64,000 bases of DNA from Mangifera indica (taxonomy: Eukaryota; Streptophyta; Magnoliopsida; Sapindales; Anacardiaceae), in assembly GCF_011075055.1 (NCBI RefSeq), contig NC_058150.1, forward strand, positions 3,968,001 through 4,032,000. Direction: 5' to 3'. Under the pieces are notes generated by a model. The model had not been told where the DNA came from. It was given only the letters and a program-made list of their open reading frames with translations, and did not search any database. Positions 35,876 to 46,400 of the stretch are shown here, piece by piece. Both the position numbers and the translations under genes were made by a program. Every line of letters starts with the position of its first letter. Position 1 is the stretch's first letter.

Positions 35876-38252
35876 ATGGAAGCAATATCTATTGGATCTG
35901 ATCCTCGTTTTTATTTTCAAGTATGTATTTGTTAATTTTCTCATTCATACATAATTATATATCTCTCTGATGTATGTGTAATTTATGTATGCAGGTGGGA
36001 AAGATAAAAATCAGTGAGGGAATGAAGTGTTTGCAAGATTTAGTTTATTGGTGTAAGGATCACTTGAGCTCTGAAAATGATGGAATCCTTCATGAAGCCA
36101 TGACTTACTTTCAATCTCTTCAACGACAAATACAAGTAAACCTTATAAAATTAATGTTATATGGGCTTTCATTGTTAATAGCTGGAACTTTTTATTTGAA
36201 CTGACATAGTTTTTTCCATTAAATATGTGAAGAAAATTGAATTTGGAGCACAACAAGGAAGAGCGCCCGAATCTTTCGATCTAAAGCGTGGACAGGTTCT
36301 TTACTGCTACTCTTCATTTATGTTCTCTCTTAATTATACATATAATAATAATGTTTTAGTGAAAATGTTTTTAAATAATTATATAATTTAGTATTATATC
36401 TATTGCCTCAATTTAACAAAAACAAAAATTGACTTGGTCAGGTTAAATAAAATAAATAAATAATATTTAGTAATTTTTATTTTATTGTTTATTAGGTGTA
36501 GATTTGTTTGTATTGTAACAGGGAATCACTCAAGTAAGAGAACAAAATGTCAACTTTGAGCCGACTTTAAATCAAGAGATTGATATGGTGAAGAATAAAA
36601 AAGGGAACAAATCATCATGTTCTAAGCAAAAAACATGGTCAGATGTTTGGAACCACTTCACAAAGTATGAAAACAAAGATAAAATGATTAGAGCTTTATG
36701 TCAACACTGTAAGAAAGATTTTAATGGATTAAGCAACAAAAGAATAACACATCTCAGAAATCATATAAGAAGTTGTTTGAAAAATCTAAATAGAGTAGCT
36801 AATAAAGCGAAAGAGATAGTTGTGGTTGATCAAGAGTTGAATGATTCTAATTCAATGCAAAAGATGATTAAGGATTGGTTTAACAAAATAAAAGATGATA
36901 CACTTGAGATTTATAAAAAAGGGAAAAATAAGTTGTATAGATATTTAGATGTACTTCCGCGTCATTTTAATGTATCAATTAGAAGGTTGCTGCTTGATGT
37001 TCCTGTTTGGTATGTGATGATTTGGTTTATTGATAATAATTGGCAATTGGAAAATTGGATTATTCATTTAGAAGAGGATAATTTTACTATTGAGAGACGC
37101 ATTAATGAACATCTCCTGATGGGGTTGCTCCAAGATTGGAACATAGACAAAAGAATTTTGTCTATAGTTGATCAGTGTCATTGTCTGTCAAATGATACGA
37201 AGCTTCAGCTTACCAATTCGCTTAATGAAAGAGTTTCACACCGTTTCATGGGGACCTTTGATGCATTTATTTTCTCAAGTAACTATTTTTTTGAAGTAGG
37301 AAGTGTGTTGTGGGAAAGTGATATTATGGTCAAAGTGGGGAAACTTAGAGGCTACTACATGACATCATCAAACAAATATAAGTTTGAATTTGTGGTAAAC
37401 AAAGTTGAGTCCATGGGTAAAAAGGTAACTTCAAAAAATTTTGCCGATTATGTTCCTAGGAAATTCGATCTGGTTGATTGGGCAATGAGATATAAAGAAG
37501 TATTTTGTGAATTGGAACATATAGATCCTGATTTCAAATCTATCAATTTTGATTGGGAGGATGCAGCTTTCCTGCACAACATTTGCACACTGTTAAGAGA
37601 TGTGGAATATGATTTTTTGAAACTGAAATGTTCTGAAATTAAATTGGTAAATGAGTATTTCCCTATGGTTTATAAATCATTTTTAAAAATGCTTCAATTA
37701 AAGAATACTGAATATCAGTACTTCTACCTTGTTGCATTACTTTGGAGAGAAATTTTTGATCAATATAGCAACAACTTCAAGTTGGTAATAGTAATCACAG
37801 TGATTCTGGATCCAAGATTTAAACAGGATGATGTACAACATTTCTACAAAGAAATTTATGATGATGAGGCAGACTTGCACTTCAATCAAATCATAGGTGA
37901 TGTTACAAATATTTACAATGAATATGCAAAGGATCTCAACAATTCTCCACAGCATTCAGATGAGGTCGCTTCTTCAAAATCAGAATTCCTCCGTTATCTG
38001 ACGGATTTCAAGGTTCCTCCATGTGAAGAGTTTGATATACTGGAGTGGTGGCGTCTTAATTCTCCAACTTATCCGATACTGGCTATGATGGCTCGTGATT
38101 TCTTATCTATTCCTTTAATTTATAGTGAAGATATTTTTTATCCTTGGGAGGCTGAAGATACTAATATTTTTAGCGTTCCTTGTTTGGATGCAGACTTAAA
38201 ATGTGCTTTGAGATGTACAAAAGCTTGGTTGAATACGTTTGAAAGTCTGTAA
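35876..38252 (+). CDS. D2: HLH-like + BED zinc finger + hAT-transposase-derived protein (4 exons, 659 aa), only intact copy
   Basis: Exons 35876-35920, 35995-36135, 36233-36295 and 36522-38252, all phase 0 with GT-AG introns of 74, 97 and 226 bp. Exon 1 gives MEAISIGSDPRFYFQ. Exon 2 (residues 16-62) matches the helix-loop-helix of CIB/BEE/PIF-type bHLH factors: KISEGMKCLQDLV (helix 1), a ~13-residue loop, then ILHEAMTYFQSLQRQIQ (helix 2). The basic DNA-contact residues are absent. Exon 4 carries a BED finger (C143, C146, H164, C168), then hAT body motifs (YVMIWFIDNNW; LLQDWNIDKRILSIVD; ITVILDPRFK) and the C-terminal hAT dimerisation motif at about 583-615 (EEFDILEWWRLNSPTYP). The DxWTS segment around the first hAT catalytic Asp is missing and the protein is shorter than usual transposases, so it is probably a domesticated, non-mobilising nuclear protein. 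TIRs around the gene were not seen. Splicing is inferred from conserved frames in four copies. Confidence 0.75.
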
Positions 38253-39938
38253 TGAAGTTGTTTAAATAAAAATATATGAGTAGTGTAATACGTATACATT
38301 TCTGATACGTAATTTAAATATATAGATGATGCATTATCATATAATTACGTGTTATTTTATCTTTAATTTAAAATCATTCAATTACATAATAACAAACATA
38401 TGTGTATCAAAATTATGTACACATAATTTTATTAAAATATATGTTTCATTTTTCCTATTTATTAAATTTCCCTTTCAATAGGATAATCATGAAATTAATA
38501 ATGAAACAAGGGATCAATATTTTATATAAAAAAAAAAACATAAAAATTATTTCTTTTAGAAATAAATTAAAATTACTAAAAGATAAAGCACCAGAAAATA
38601 TTTAAAAAAAATCAAATTAAAAAATATAAGTTAATCACCATAAAAATTGATTTCAAAAAAACAAAGAAATCATATCAATTGGGAAACAAAAGATCGAATT
38701 GCTCTAATTGTTTTCCAAAAAAAGTCAGTGACTAATCAACCATTGAACCAGTCAAGTACCATACGGCTTCTATAGTTAAATAATATAAATATTACATGGA
38801 TTTTTTTTTTTTTTAGAAGTCACAGATAAAGATATGTTTGAGGAATTGTAAAATGAAGAAAAATAGTTTAATATGTATTTCTTATTGTAATTTATCATGT
38901 TCTTCATAGAATCTCTGCTTTTGATTGATTTAAATTAAGTTTTAAATTATATAAACATATTATACCGACAATATTCAAAACAAACAGGAAACTTAAATAA
39001 ATAAATATACGGAAAAACTATATTGCAACCCCAAATTACAGTTTTACTTTACTATTTGAATTAATATTTAAAATAATTTTTTATTTAATCATTAAATATA
39101 AATTCCAAATAATATTTAAAAAAATATGGTTTAGTTTGGTGGAAAACAAAAAACAAAATCTTAAACATAGATTAAATAAAAATTACACGATCTTCTTAAC
39201 TTTTGGGATTGATTGAAAGTAGTTTAGCTATTGAAACAAATATTGCTCATGCTTGTATTGAGTAAGACCATTGATCTTAGTAGGACCAATTGAATCCACT
39301 AGTTCAATTTAACTAAATCATAAAAGATATGAGTCAATTATATTTTCTTCACGGTATTTTTATGTAAAGTTTAATATACCCTTTATAAAAAAGAAAATGG
39401 GAAACTATGGTATGTATAGTACAAAAATGAAGTCTGTTGACATTTTTCATCAAGTCGACTCCAAACGAAGCTTCTATTGTACGATTCGACTTCATCCAAA
39501 GTCGAATTGATAAAAAACAAAACCGATTCATGTTGTTTGGAGATGATTTGATGACAACTTTTTGTCTTCGTGCTTTGTAGCATTAGACCTTCATTAGGTT
39601 TCATCACGCGTCATTGTCTGCAATAGAGAGAGAAGAATGGGATGAAAACTAGTCTCGATCAGAGCATGACTATCAAAGAAGGAAGAGAAAAAAAGTAAAT
39701 CCTAACAGAGGGAAAACGTAATTTTTTAAAATTTTAGATCGAAGCAAATTATTAATTTTTTAAATTAAAAGAAAAAATGAAATATAATTTTATTTATTTT
39801 AATATTAATGATGAAAACAGATAAATTTAATAGAAGTTGAGTAATGGTGAGTATTTAGATTTTTGAAATTCTGTGGGTAGATATTGGAAACAAACTAAAC
39901 CTTGGGTGGGCACAACTCCTTCAGCCTTTACATAATTA
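38253..39938. other. Unit 2 region downstream of D2
   Basis: No gene is supported. It repeats the content of 25637-27299: an AT-rich palindrome at about 38290-38440 and the GC-richer conserved block at about 39230-39680. It ends in a copy of block R. Confidence 0.5.
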
Positions 39939-40140
39939 ATAAAACTTATTTTCCTTTTGAGCCGTTTCTTGAGTCCACCAGATCTCACATTTGACTGTAA
40001 CTAAAGTAAAGCAAACAGGAAGGAACATTGTTCTAGCCTTCGGCATATAAAATGACTGTTTAATCATAATTAACAATTAAAAATGTTAAATGATTTGATT
40101 AAGTAAATAAATATCTAGCTTGGGCGAGCACCAAGTGTCA
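39939..40140. repeat. Block R at the unit 2/3 junction
   Basis: Contains aaacaggaaggaacattg and catataaaatgactg, then gggcgagcaccaag, and abuts the truncated adenylate-kinase copy at 40148. This location differs from the within-unit R copies and marks a rearrangement junction. Confidence 0.75.
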
Positions 40141-40147
40141 TCATTTT

Positions 40148-40905
40148 TTCTTAATGCAAGCAAGTATAAATTACCTGCTCAGCATAGATTCGGAATTTTT
40201 CAGTCCAGGCGGCGGTAGCTTCAACCGTGGAAAACCTGGAACTCCTCGTGCTAAGAAATTCCCAGCGAGGAGAAAAGGCTTCCCCGTCCAGCTTCTTTTT
40301 AACCAAGTGCTTTTCAGTGCACTTAAAATTCACAACTAGATCGATGTCCACAATTTGATCAAGAATCTCCTGCAAAGAGATCCAGTTTTCAAGAGCACAT
40401 AAGACCGTTAGAATTCACCCACGCCTGGCTTTCAAAGAAAACGCAGAAGCTCAGACTTACAGCTTGGATCCTTGTGCGAGGAATTCCATCTAGAATGAAA
40501 CCGTTGTCCCCTCTATAGTATCCTTCTTCTAGCCTCTTCGAGAGCAATGCAAATATTACATCCTCTCGAACAAGCTTTCCTTCGTTTACAGCATTTGCAA
40601 TCTAAAGTGAGGAAAACGAACGTTTAGAAACTTCCAACAAAAATTATAAAAAAATAAAAAGAGAAAATAAAAACCCGTTTGTAGAGAGAAGAGCGAGGTT
40701 CAGGCTCTTGTCTAACAAGACTTCCCATAGAAATGTGAGGAACTTCTAGAAGCTTCGACAAACGCTCAGCGTACACGTGTTTCTTCAACCCCGGGTCTCC
40801 AATAAGCACCCAGTGGACACCTCTCTTCGGCGAAGACTCAGCAGAACCCAATTCTAGGCGCCATCCAGCTATTTTCCCCATCCAAATCATTCTCGTCGTC
40901 GTCCG
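40148..40905 (-). pseudogene. Truncated copy of the adenylate-kinase-like gene (exons 1 part, 2, 3)
   Basis: A copy of 14207-15260 with introns retained, so it arose by DNA duplication and not by retroposition. Exon 3 (40182-40363), exon 2 (about 40455-40595) and the 3' part of exon 1 (GSAESSPKRGVHWVLIGDPGLKKHV) remain. Exon 4 is absent beyond a breakpoint at 40148. The 5' half of exon 1, including the start codon and the original promoter, is deleted: the sequence jumps from the aspartate-rich segment to the region equivalent to 15257 (gtccgcgatgtttgg). The exon-1 border codon CAG is CGG. Non-functional. Confidence 0.92.
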
Positions 40906-41305
40906 CGATGTTTGGAGAGTCGATGGTTGAAACATTGACGCGTGGATTCATTTCAAAGTAAGCGTCCATCCAATTTTATTAATATCCCTTATTATTATTA
41001 AATATACTTAAAATTTTTTAATGGAATCAAAATTTTTTTAGACAATTGGATAGTTAGAATCAATAAAATTATACATATATATATATATATAATTTATATA
41101 TATAAATAATATATTATTATATAATTTAATAATTTATATATCAAAATTATATACCAAAAATTTATTCACATAATATTACTACTCCTTAAGAAAATAACAC
41201 GTGTTCAAAATTTTGAGATATAAAATTTTGTATGGACATCAAAAGTAATTTAATAATATTTTATTCAATTTCATAAATAACTTATTAAAAAAAAACATAT
41301 ATTTG

Positions 41306-41707
41306 TTAATGATTCCAAGGAAAACAAGTCTCGTCATCGTCTTCAAGGCATGAACCATTTTCTCTTATACTCCAAATACAATGCATGCAAATATCTCTCA
41401 TCTGAATGAAGATATCAAACCAGTCATCACCCCCTTGCCATCCAAAATGACAATAAAATCGAATTCTCCCCAAAACACTCAACTTAAAATGAAAAGAGAA
41501 TTTAGTCGAATGAGAAAGTACATGTGCACCAAGATCATCATCAGCGGATTTACAATGAAGAGTCAAGTCTAATTTACTTTGTAAATCATTTACTATAGTA
41601 ACATTTACCTTGGGCAGAAAACTAAACGATTTACTTATTACCGCCATATTTGATATCATTAATAACTTCAATAAGAAAATCATAATTGTTTTTGACCTCA
41701 TACTCAT
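41306..41707 (-). CDS. SPH-A3: S1-type plant self-incompatibility homologue (secreted, 133 aa)
   Basis: Intact frame from ATG 41707. The signal peptide is MSMRSKTIMIFLLKLLMIS..., followed by FSFLPKVNVTIVNDLQSKL, FYCHFGWQGGDDWFDIFI, six A-class Cys and the DDDETCFPWNH end. Differences from A2 include GGT to GRI before FYC and NGP to NGS near Cys120. As in unit 1, a (here truncated) adenylate-kinase segment lies on its 3' side. The upstream TTA site (about 42106) is not occupied by the MITE found at A1. Confidence 0.9.
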   Translation of the reverse strand: MSMRSKTIMIFLLKLLMISNMAVISKSFSFLPKVNVTIVNDLQSKLDLTLHCKSADDDLGAHVLSHSTKFSFHFKLSVLGRIRFYCHFGWQGGDDWFDIFIQMRDICMHCIWSIRENGSCLEDDDETCFPWNH

Positions 41708-42294
41708 ATTCAATTTTCAAAATTAAAATTTTTTTACCTCTAAATTCTTGTATAATAATTATTTATATTTATAAGTTATTAAAGTGACAGATATATGTTA
41801 CAATTATTTTGATTTTATCCTAATTTATATATTTTTAGAAAGTAATTATGAATAGTATTATAATCATACACTTATCTTAACCGTTTTAATGAAAATAAAT
41901 GCTATTAAATTTTTATTTAGTAGAAATAACAACTTTTTTTCCTTGTTTGTTTTACATTTGTAATTGTAAATCTGTAATTGTTATTTAAATTAAGATAATA
42001 AGAATTACATTCAATACTTGTACAAATAAAAAGATAGTATAAATTTACTGCATATTATTGAAATATAAGTGGGAACCAAAATTACTATTTATTTCATTTT
42101 TATCTTTTAAAATTTGTTGAACAGTTCAAGAGTAGGCCGTGAGTCCAAGACCAAATAAGATCAAAATGGGTTTTGACTATGCATTAAGACAATGGTTAGT
42201 TTGTAGATTTTCCTTTTGGGTAAGAAGCGTGGTAGTCAAAAGTTTAATTTGAAAATATAGTAAAAAAAGATTAAATTTATATTTCTTTTATCAA

Positions 42295-42475
42295 TAAAAC
42301 TATGTGTACCCATTTTTATACACAGTTTATATATACAAATGATGTGTTATCATGTGATTAGATGTTTCTTTATCATATGATGACACATATTTTAAAATCA
42401 CCTAATTATATGATGACACATCACTGTGTATATAAATTGTGTACCAAAAATAGGTACACATAACATTGCTCTCCT
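42295..42475. mobile_element. Fold-back MITE specific to unit 3
   Basis: A ~180-bp palindromic insertion. Arms are tatgtgtacccatttttata and, reversed from the right end, tatgtgtacctatttttggt, with internal gatgtgttatcatgtgatta mirrored by atatgatgacacatcac. Flanking ctttta is present on both sides. Units 1 and 2 lack it at the same position. It is related to the palindromes found 3' of each D gene. Confidence 0.75.
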
Positions 42476-42685
42476 TTTATATATAAAACTCTTCTATTAT
42501 CATTCAAGATATTTTTATATATAAAATTTTTGAACAGAATATATTTTTTAAGAATGTTGGCTCTTTAGAATAACATGTGTTCAAAATGTTGAAATATAAA
42601 ATATTTCTTGAACATCAAATTCAATTGATCAAAAATAACTGAATAATATTTTATTCAACTTCGTAGAGAACTTTGTGAAAAACAT

Positions 42686-43579
42686 TCATCGACTATTTTT
42701 ATTCCAAGGATAACAAAACTCTTTAGGGGGCATTCGGTTACAAGTTTTTAAGATTACCTTGGTAATCTATCTTTTATCCTTTTGTTTGGTTTGTCAATAA
42801 TAAAATATTATAATAATCTTCTATTATCAATACTGATGTGATATGTAATATAAGTAGTAATCTGATTACCACCTTTATCTTAGGTATTTAAAAATTACTA
42901 ATGTAATCTTGATTTTATTATAATTATATTATTATTTAATAATTTTTTGACACAAAAATAAATTAATTTTTAATTAATATGATAAATAATATAAAAATAT
43001 TTAAAAATAATTATATTCAAGGGTATTTAAGTAAAATAATTTATTAGTAATCTTTTATTACCTTTAACCAAACACAATAATTATTTATACCTACCAAAAT
43101 TTATCAAATATAGTAATAATTTATACCCAGTAATCTTCTAAGTAATCTATCTTCAAGATAATCTTTCTATTTTGGTAATAAAACATTACCCAAACCAAAC
43201 ACCGCCTTAAAGTCTTCAACGCATGGACCAGTTTCTCTTATCTCCCAGACACAATGCCTACAAGCATCCCTGATTTGAATAAAGATATCAAACAACTCGG
43301 AACGCTTCTGCCAGCCGAAATGACAATAAAATCGAGTTCCCCCGAAAAATTTTACCTGAAAATGAAAAGAGTATTCACCCGAATAAGGCAACACATATGC
43401 ACCAAGATCATCATCAACAGATTTAAAATGAAGAGCCAAGTTCACTTTACTTCGCAAATCATTCACTATAGTAACCTTCACCTTCTCAGGAAACTGAATG
43501 ATTCACTTATTATCGTTATATTTGATATTATTAATAGTTTCAATAAGAAAATCATATTAGCTTTGTTGAAGGTACTCAT
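42686..43579 (-). pseudogene. SPH-B3: S1-type self-incompatibility homologue, frameshift and MITE insertion
   Basis: From ATG 43579 (MSTFNKANMIFLLKLLIIS) the frame is lost just after the signal peptide. Intact copies have ttcagcttccctgag, while here one base is missing (ttcagtttcctgag near 43490), leading to an early TGA. The mature domain then continues in another frame without further stops (43481 downward; VTIVNDLRSKVNLAL, FYCHFGWQKRSELFDIFI, CRHCVWEIRET). The MITE at 42726-43206 replaces the terminal Cys segment with MITE-encoded residues. The original stop lies at 42686-42688. Inactive. Confidence 0.87.
42726..43206. mobile_element. Tourist-like MITE inside SPH-B3
   Basis: A 481-bp element flanked by TTA (42723-42725, 43207-43209) at the same codon as in B1 and B2. 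Termini are GGGGGCATTCGGTTAC and AACCAAACACCGCC. Its length and internal sequence are closer to the unit 2 copy than to the shorter unit 1 copy. Confidence 0.92.
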
Positions 43580-44092
43580 TCTCAACTTTTATTTATCAAG
43601 AACAACTTTTGATCTCTGGTTTTCATATGGTAGGTATTTATATTGGTATGTTCCTGAAATGACAACCGTAAGAGAGTATATTTAGAAAGTAAATATAAAT
43701 ATTATTATAATTATAAACATACCTTAATCTTTTCAATCATATCAAATGTTATTAATTAATCTTTTTTCTAGTAAAAATTACAACTTTTTTCCTTTTGTGT
43801 TTTATGTTCGTCATTACAAATATGTAATCACTGCAAAAATGGCTTCTTTCAATTCAGATGATGAAGATTGCATTCAATACTCATAAAACTAAAAGATACT
43901 ATAAATTTATTGTGTATTATTTAGATATACATAGAAGCCAAAATTATTACTTATTTCATTCTTATCCTTTCAATTTTTTTAAATAGTTCAAGATCAAACT
44001 CTAAAGTAATTATGCATAGAGTGACTAAGTTCTATGATTTTTTTATAAGTTTAATCTTAGAATATCATTATAAATGATTTAACACGTTTACT

Positions 44093-44093
<1 letters not shown>

Positions 44094-44134
<41 letters not shown>
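44094..44134. repeat. (CA)n microsatellite, unit 3
   Basis: About 20 CA repeats downstream of SPH-C3, the longest allele among the four units at this position. Confidence 0.9.
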
Positions 44135-44141
<7 letters not shown>

Positions 44142-44318
44142 ACTTCTTTGGTTTCGTGCTATATAGAAGATTAACTCAACTAAATTTGACGAACTTGGAT
44201 TTATTTTGATTTCGTGAATCAATAAGTTTTATGGTTAATATTGCAAATATTTAAAGTAACTCAAAAACATTTTATTCAATTATATAGAGAATTCGAAATT
44301 AAAAAAAACATACATTGA

Positions 44319-44711
44319 TTAATGATTCCAAGGAAAACATTGCTTTTCAAGGCATGGACCAGTTTCTCTTATATTCCAGATACAATGACTGCAAGCATCC
44401 CTGGTTTGAAGGAAGACATCAAACCACTCATCACCCCCCTGCCATGCAAAATGACAATAAAATCGAGTTGCCCCTATAAACCTCATCTTAAAATGAAACG
44501 AAAATTCAGCTAAATAAGAGAGCACATGTGCACCAAGATCATCATCAGCAGATTTACAATGAAGACTCAAGTCCAATTGGCTTTGCAAATTATTCACTAT
44601 AGTAACATTCACCTGTGCAGGAAATTTAAACGACTCACTTATTATTGCCATATTTGATATTATTAATAGCTTCAATAAGAAAATCAGAATTGCTTTGTTG
44701 AGGATACTCAT
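44319..44711 (-). CDS. SPH-C3: S1-type plant self-incompatibility homologue (secreted, 130 aa)
   Basis: Intact frame from ATG 44711. A hydrophobic signal peptide precedes KFPAQVNVTIVNNLQSQLDL, FYCHFAWQGGDEWFDVFLQ and six Cys, ending LEKQCFPWNH. Nearly identical to C2; differences include HFAWQGG versus HFRWQGD and the residue after the signal peptide (SESFKF versus SKSFKF). No lesions. Role inferred from the family only. Confidence 0.9.
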   Translation of the reverse strand: MSILNKAILIFLLKLLIISNMAIISESFKFPAQVNVTIVNNLQSQLDLSLHCKSADDDLGAHVLSYLAEFSFHFKMRFIGATRFYCHFAWQGGDEWFDVFLQTRDACSHCIWNIRETGPCLEKQCFPWNH

Positions 44712-45183
44712 ACTCAACTTTTATATATCAAGAACTTTTGACCTCTAAAGTTTTGTATAATGGGTATTTATATTGATAAGTTATTTAAGTAACGCATGTA
44801 AAAAAGTATGTTACAATTATTTTAATTCTTTCTTTATTTATATATTTTTAGAAAAGTGAATATAATTAGTATTATAATTATACACATACCTTAATCTTTT
44901 TAAAATAAACAGAAAAGTTATTAAGGTTTTATTTAGTAAAAATAACCACTTTTTTCCTTATGTAGAAACCATAATTATTACTTGTTTCATTCTTATCCTT
45001 TAAAATGTTTTGAACAGTTCAGAGCCAATGGCAGTTGCAGGCCTGAGTTCAAGACCAAATAAGATAAAAATGGGCTTCGAGTTGCATTAAGACCATTGTC
45101 AGTCTTCAGAGAGCTAACAGCAATTACAGGCCCAAGTCGAAGACCAAATAAGATATGAATGGACTTCAAGTTGCATTAAGACC

Positions 45184-45256
45184 ATTATTTCCGTGGGGTT
45201 CGAACCCACGGCCACAAGGTTAAGGGCCTTGCGCTCTATCGACTGAGTAGAAGTCT
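45184..45256 (-). pseudogene. tRNA-Lys(CTT)-like sequence (unit 3, first; best preserved B-box)
   Basis: The minus strand has CTCAGTCGATAGAGCG (A-box region), CAAGG-CCCTTAA-CCTTG (a perfect anticodon stem with CTT) and GTGGGTTCGAACCCCAC (a perfect T-arm and B-box). The flanking acceptor strands (AGACTTC and GGAAATA) do not pair, so it is not a functional tRNA. An intact internal promoter could still recruit Pol III. Confidence 0.65.
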
Positions 45257-45314
45257 ATAGATTTTCCTTTCGGGTTTAAGGTTTCAACGTCACGTCAGCC
45301 AAGAGAAAGAGACA

Positions 45315-45387
45315 CGCCCAGTGTGGCGTCTGAACCCACGACCACAAGGTTAAGAGGCTTGCGCTCGACCAACTGAGATAGACGGGC
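45315..45387 (-). pseudogene. tRNA-Lys(CTT)-like sequence (unit 3, second)
   Basis: The minus strand runs from GCCCGTCTATCTCAGTTGG to CACTGGGCG. The first four acceptor pairs (GCCC/GGGC) are kept. The anticodon stem has one mismatch and the B-box is GGTTCAGAC instead of GGTTCGANTC. Overall order and length (73 nt) match plant tRNA-Lys. A decayed tRNA copy. Confidence 0.65.
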
Positions 45388-45411
45388 CATCTGTCCTCCC
45401 TGAGACGAGGT

Positions 45412-45550
45412 TAACAGGAAGGAGCATTGCTGCAGTCCAGCCAGGGTATATAAAATGACTGTTTAATCATAATTAACAATTAAAAATGTTAAATGATTTG
45501 ATTAAGTAAATAAATATGTTGCCAGGGCGAGCACCAAGTTTCAATATTTT
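45412..45550. repeat. Block R (unit 3)
   Basis: Shortened R copy beginning at aacaggaaggagcattg and ending ccagggcgagcaccaag. The 5' third seen in units 1 and 2 is missing. Confidence 0.7.
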
Positions 45551-46139
45551 TTCATTCTGTTTTTAAGGCTAATTGACTATTTTTCACAGGAACATTTATC
45601 TAATAACATTTTTCTACATGTTAATTCAACCAATCATTTAAAATAATGTTAGTCCTTTGACAAATTTTCACATATTAATTTAAAAAAATTTAAATACTTA
45701 TTTATCATTCAATTTTATATGATTGAATGATTGGATGATAGATCATATTTTGAATTTTCAAAATTTAATAGAAAAATATTTGAATTTTTTAAACCTAACA
45801 TATGAAAAATTTGAAAATAATCAAACCTAAAAACCTTAGGTGTTAAGTACTTAACCTTTGTAGATGCATGAAATTGGACGGGAATTAGTATGTTGGCCTT
45901 TATTAATATCGTGACAGATGGTGTGCTTTTGGAGAAAAAAAAAGGCCTAAAATAAATATTAAATTGTCACAGATTATTATAATAATAATAATTTGTATTA
46001 TAATAATAATAATAATAATATATATTAAAAATTAAAAATAAAATGATATTTAATTATATAATAAAATATTATTTTAACAAAGGTCTAGTGTTGACTGAGA
46101 GGGGCCATTGTTGACTTATATTACAGAAATTTTCCGTCG

Positions 46140-46400
46140 GATCCACTGTTAACTTTTTGACTGTAACCACCCCACTACACCTTTAGTCCTTTTAACAAAA
46201 GGTTAAAAGCCAAAGAAGGAAAGAGCAAGGAAGCAACCACTCACTCAGATTCTAATTCCTATCATACACGCAAGGGCGGCTCTCCGTCTTTCACTAATTC
46301 ATATTGAAATTAATTAATTGGGTTAATTTGTAAGGAAGGAGACGGCAGACATATCCATTGAGTCTGACTGATCCTCGTTCATATTTTCAAGTCTGCATTT
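46140..46400 (+). pseudogene. Orphan gene-D promoter and exon 1 (unit 3, degenerate)
   Basis: Homologous to the region just upstream of D genes (ttaaaagccaaagaaggaaa, acgcaagggcggctc) followed by an exon-1-like sequence at 46342. Its ATG is ACG and a 4-bp duplication (tctgactgatcc) breaks the frame before ttttcaag. No exon 2 follows; the true D3 lies 2.7 kb downstream. Confidence 0.7.

Noticed and set aside
45184..45256. Functional tRNA-Lys(CTT)
   Set aside because: Anticodon and T arms are perfect, but the acceptor strands do not pair, and the sibling copies are decayed.
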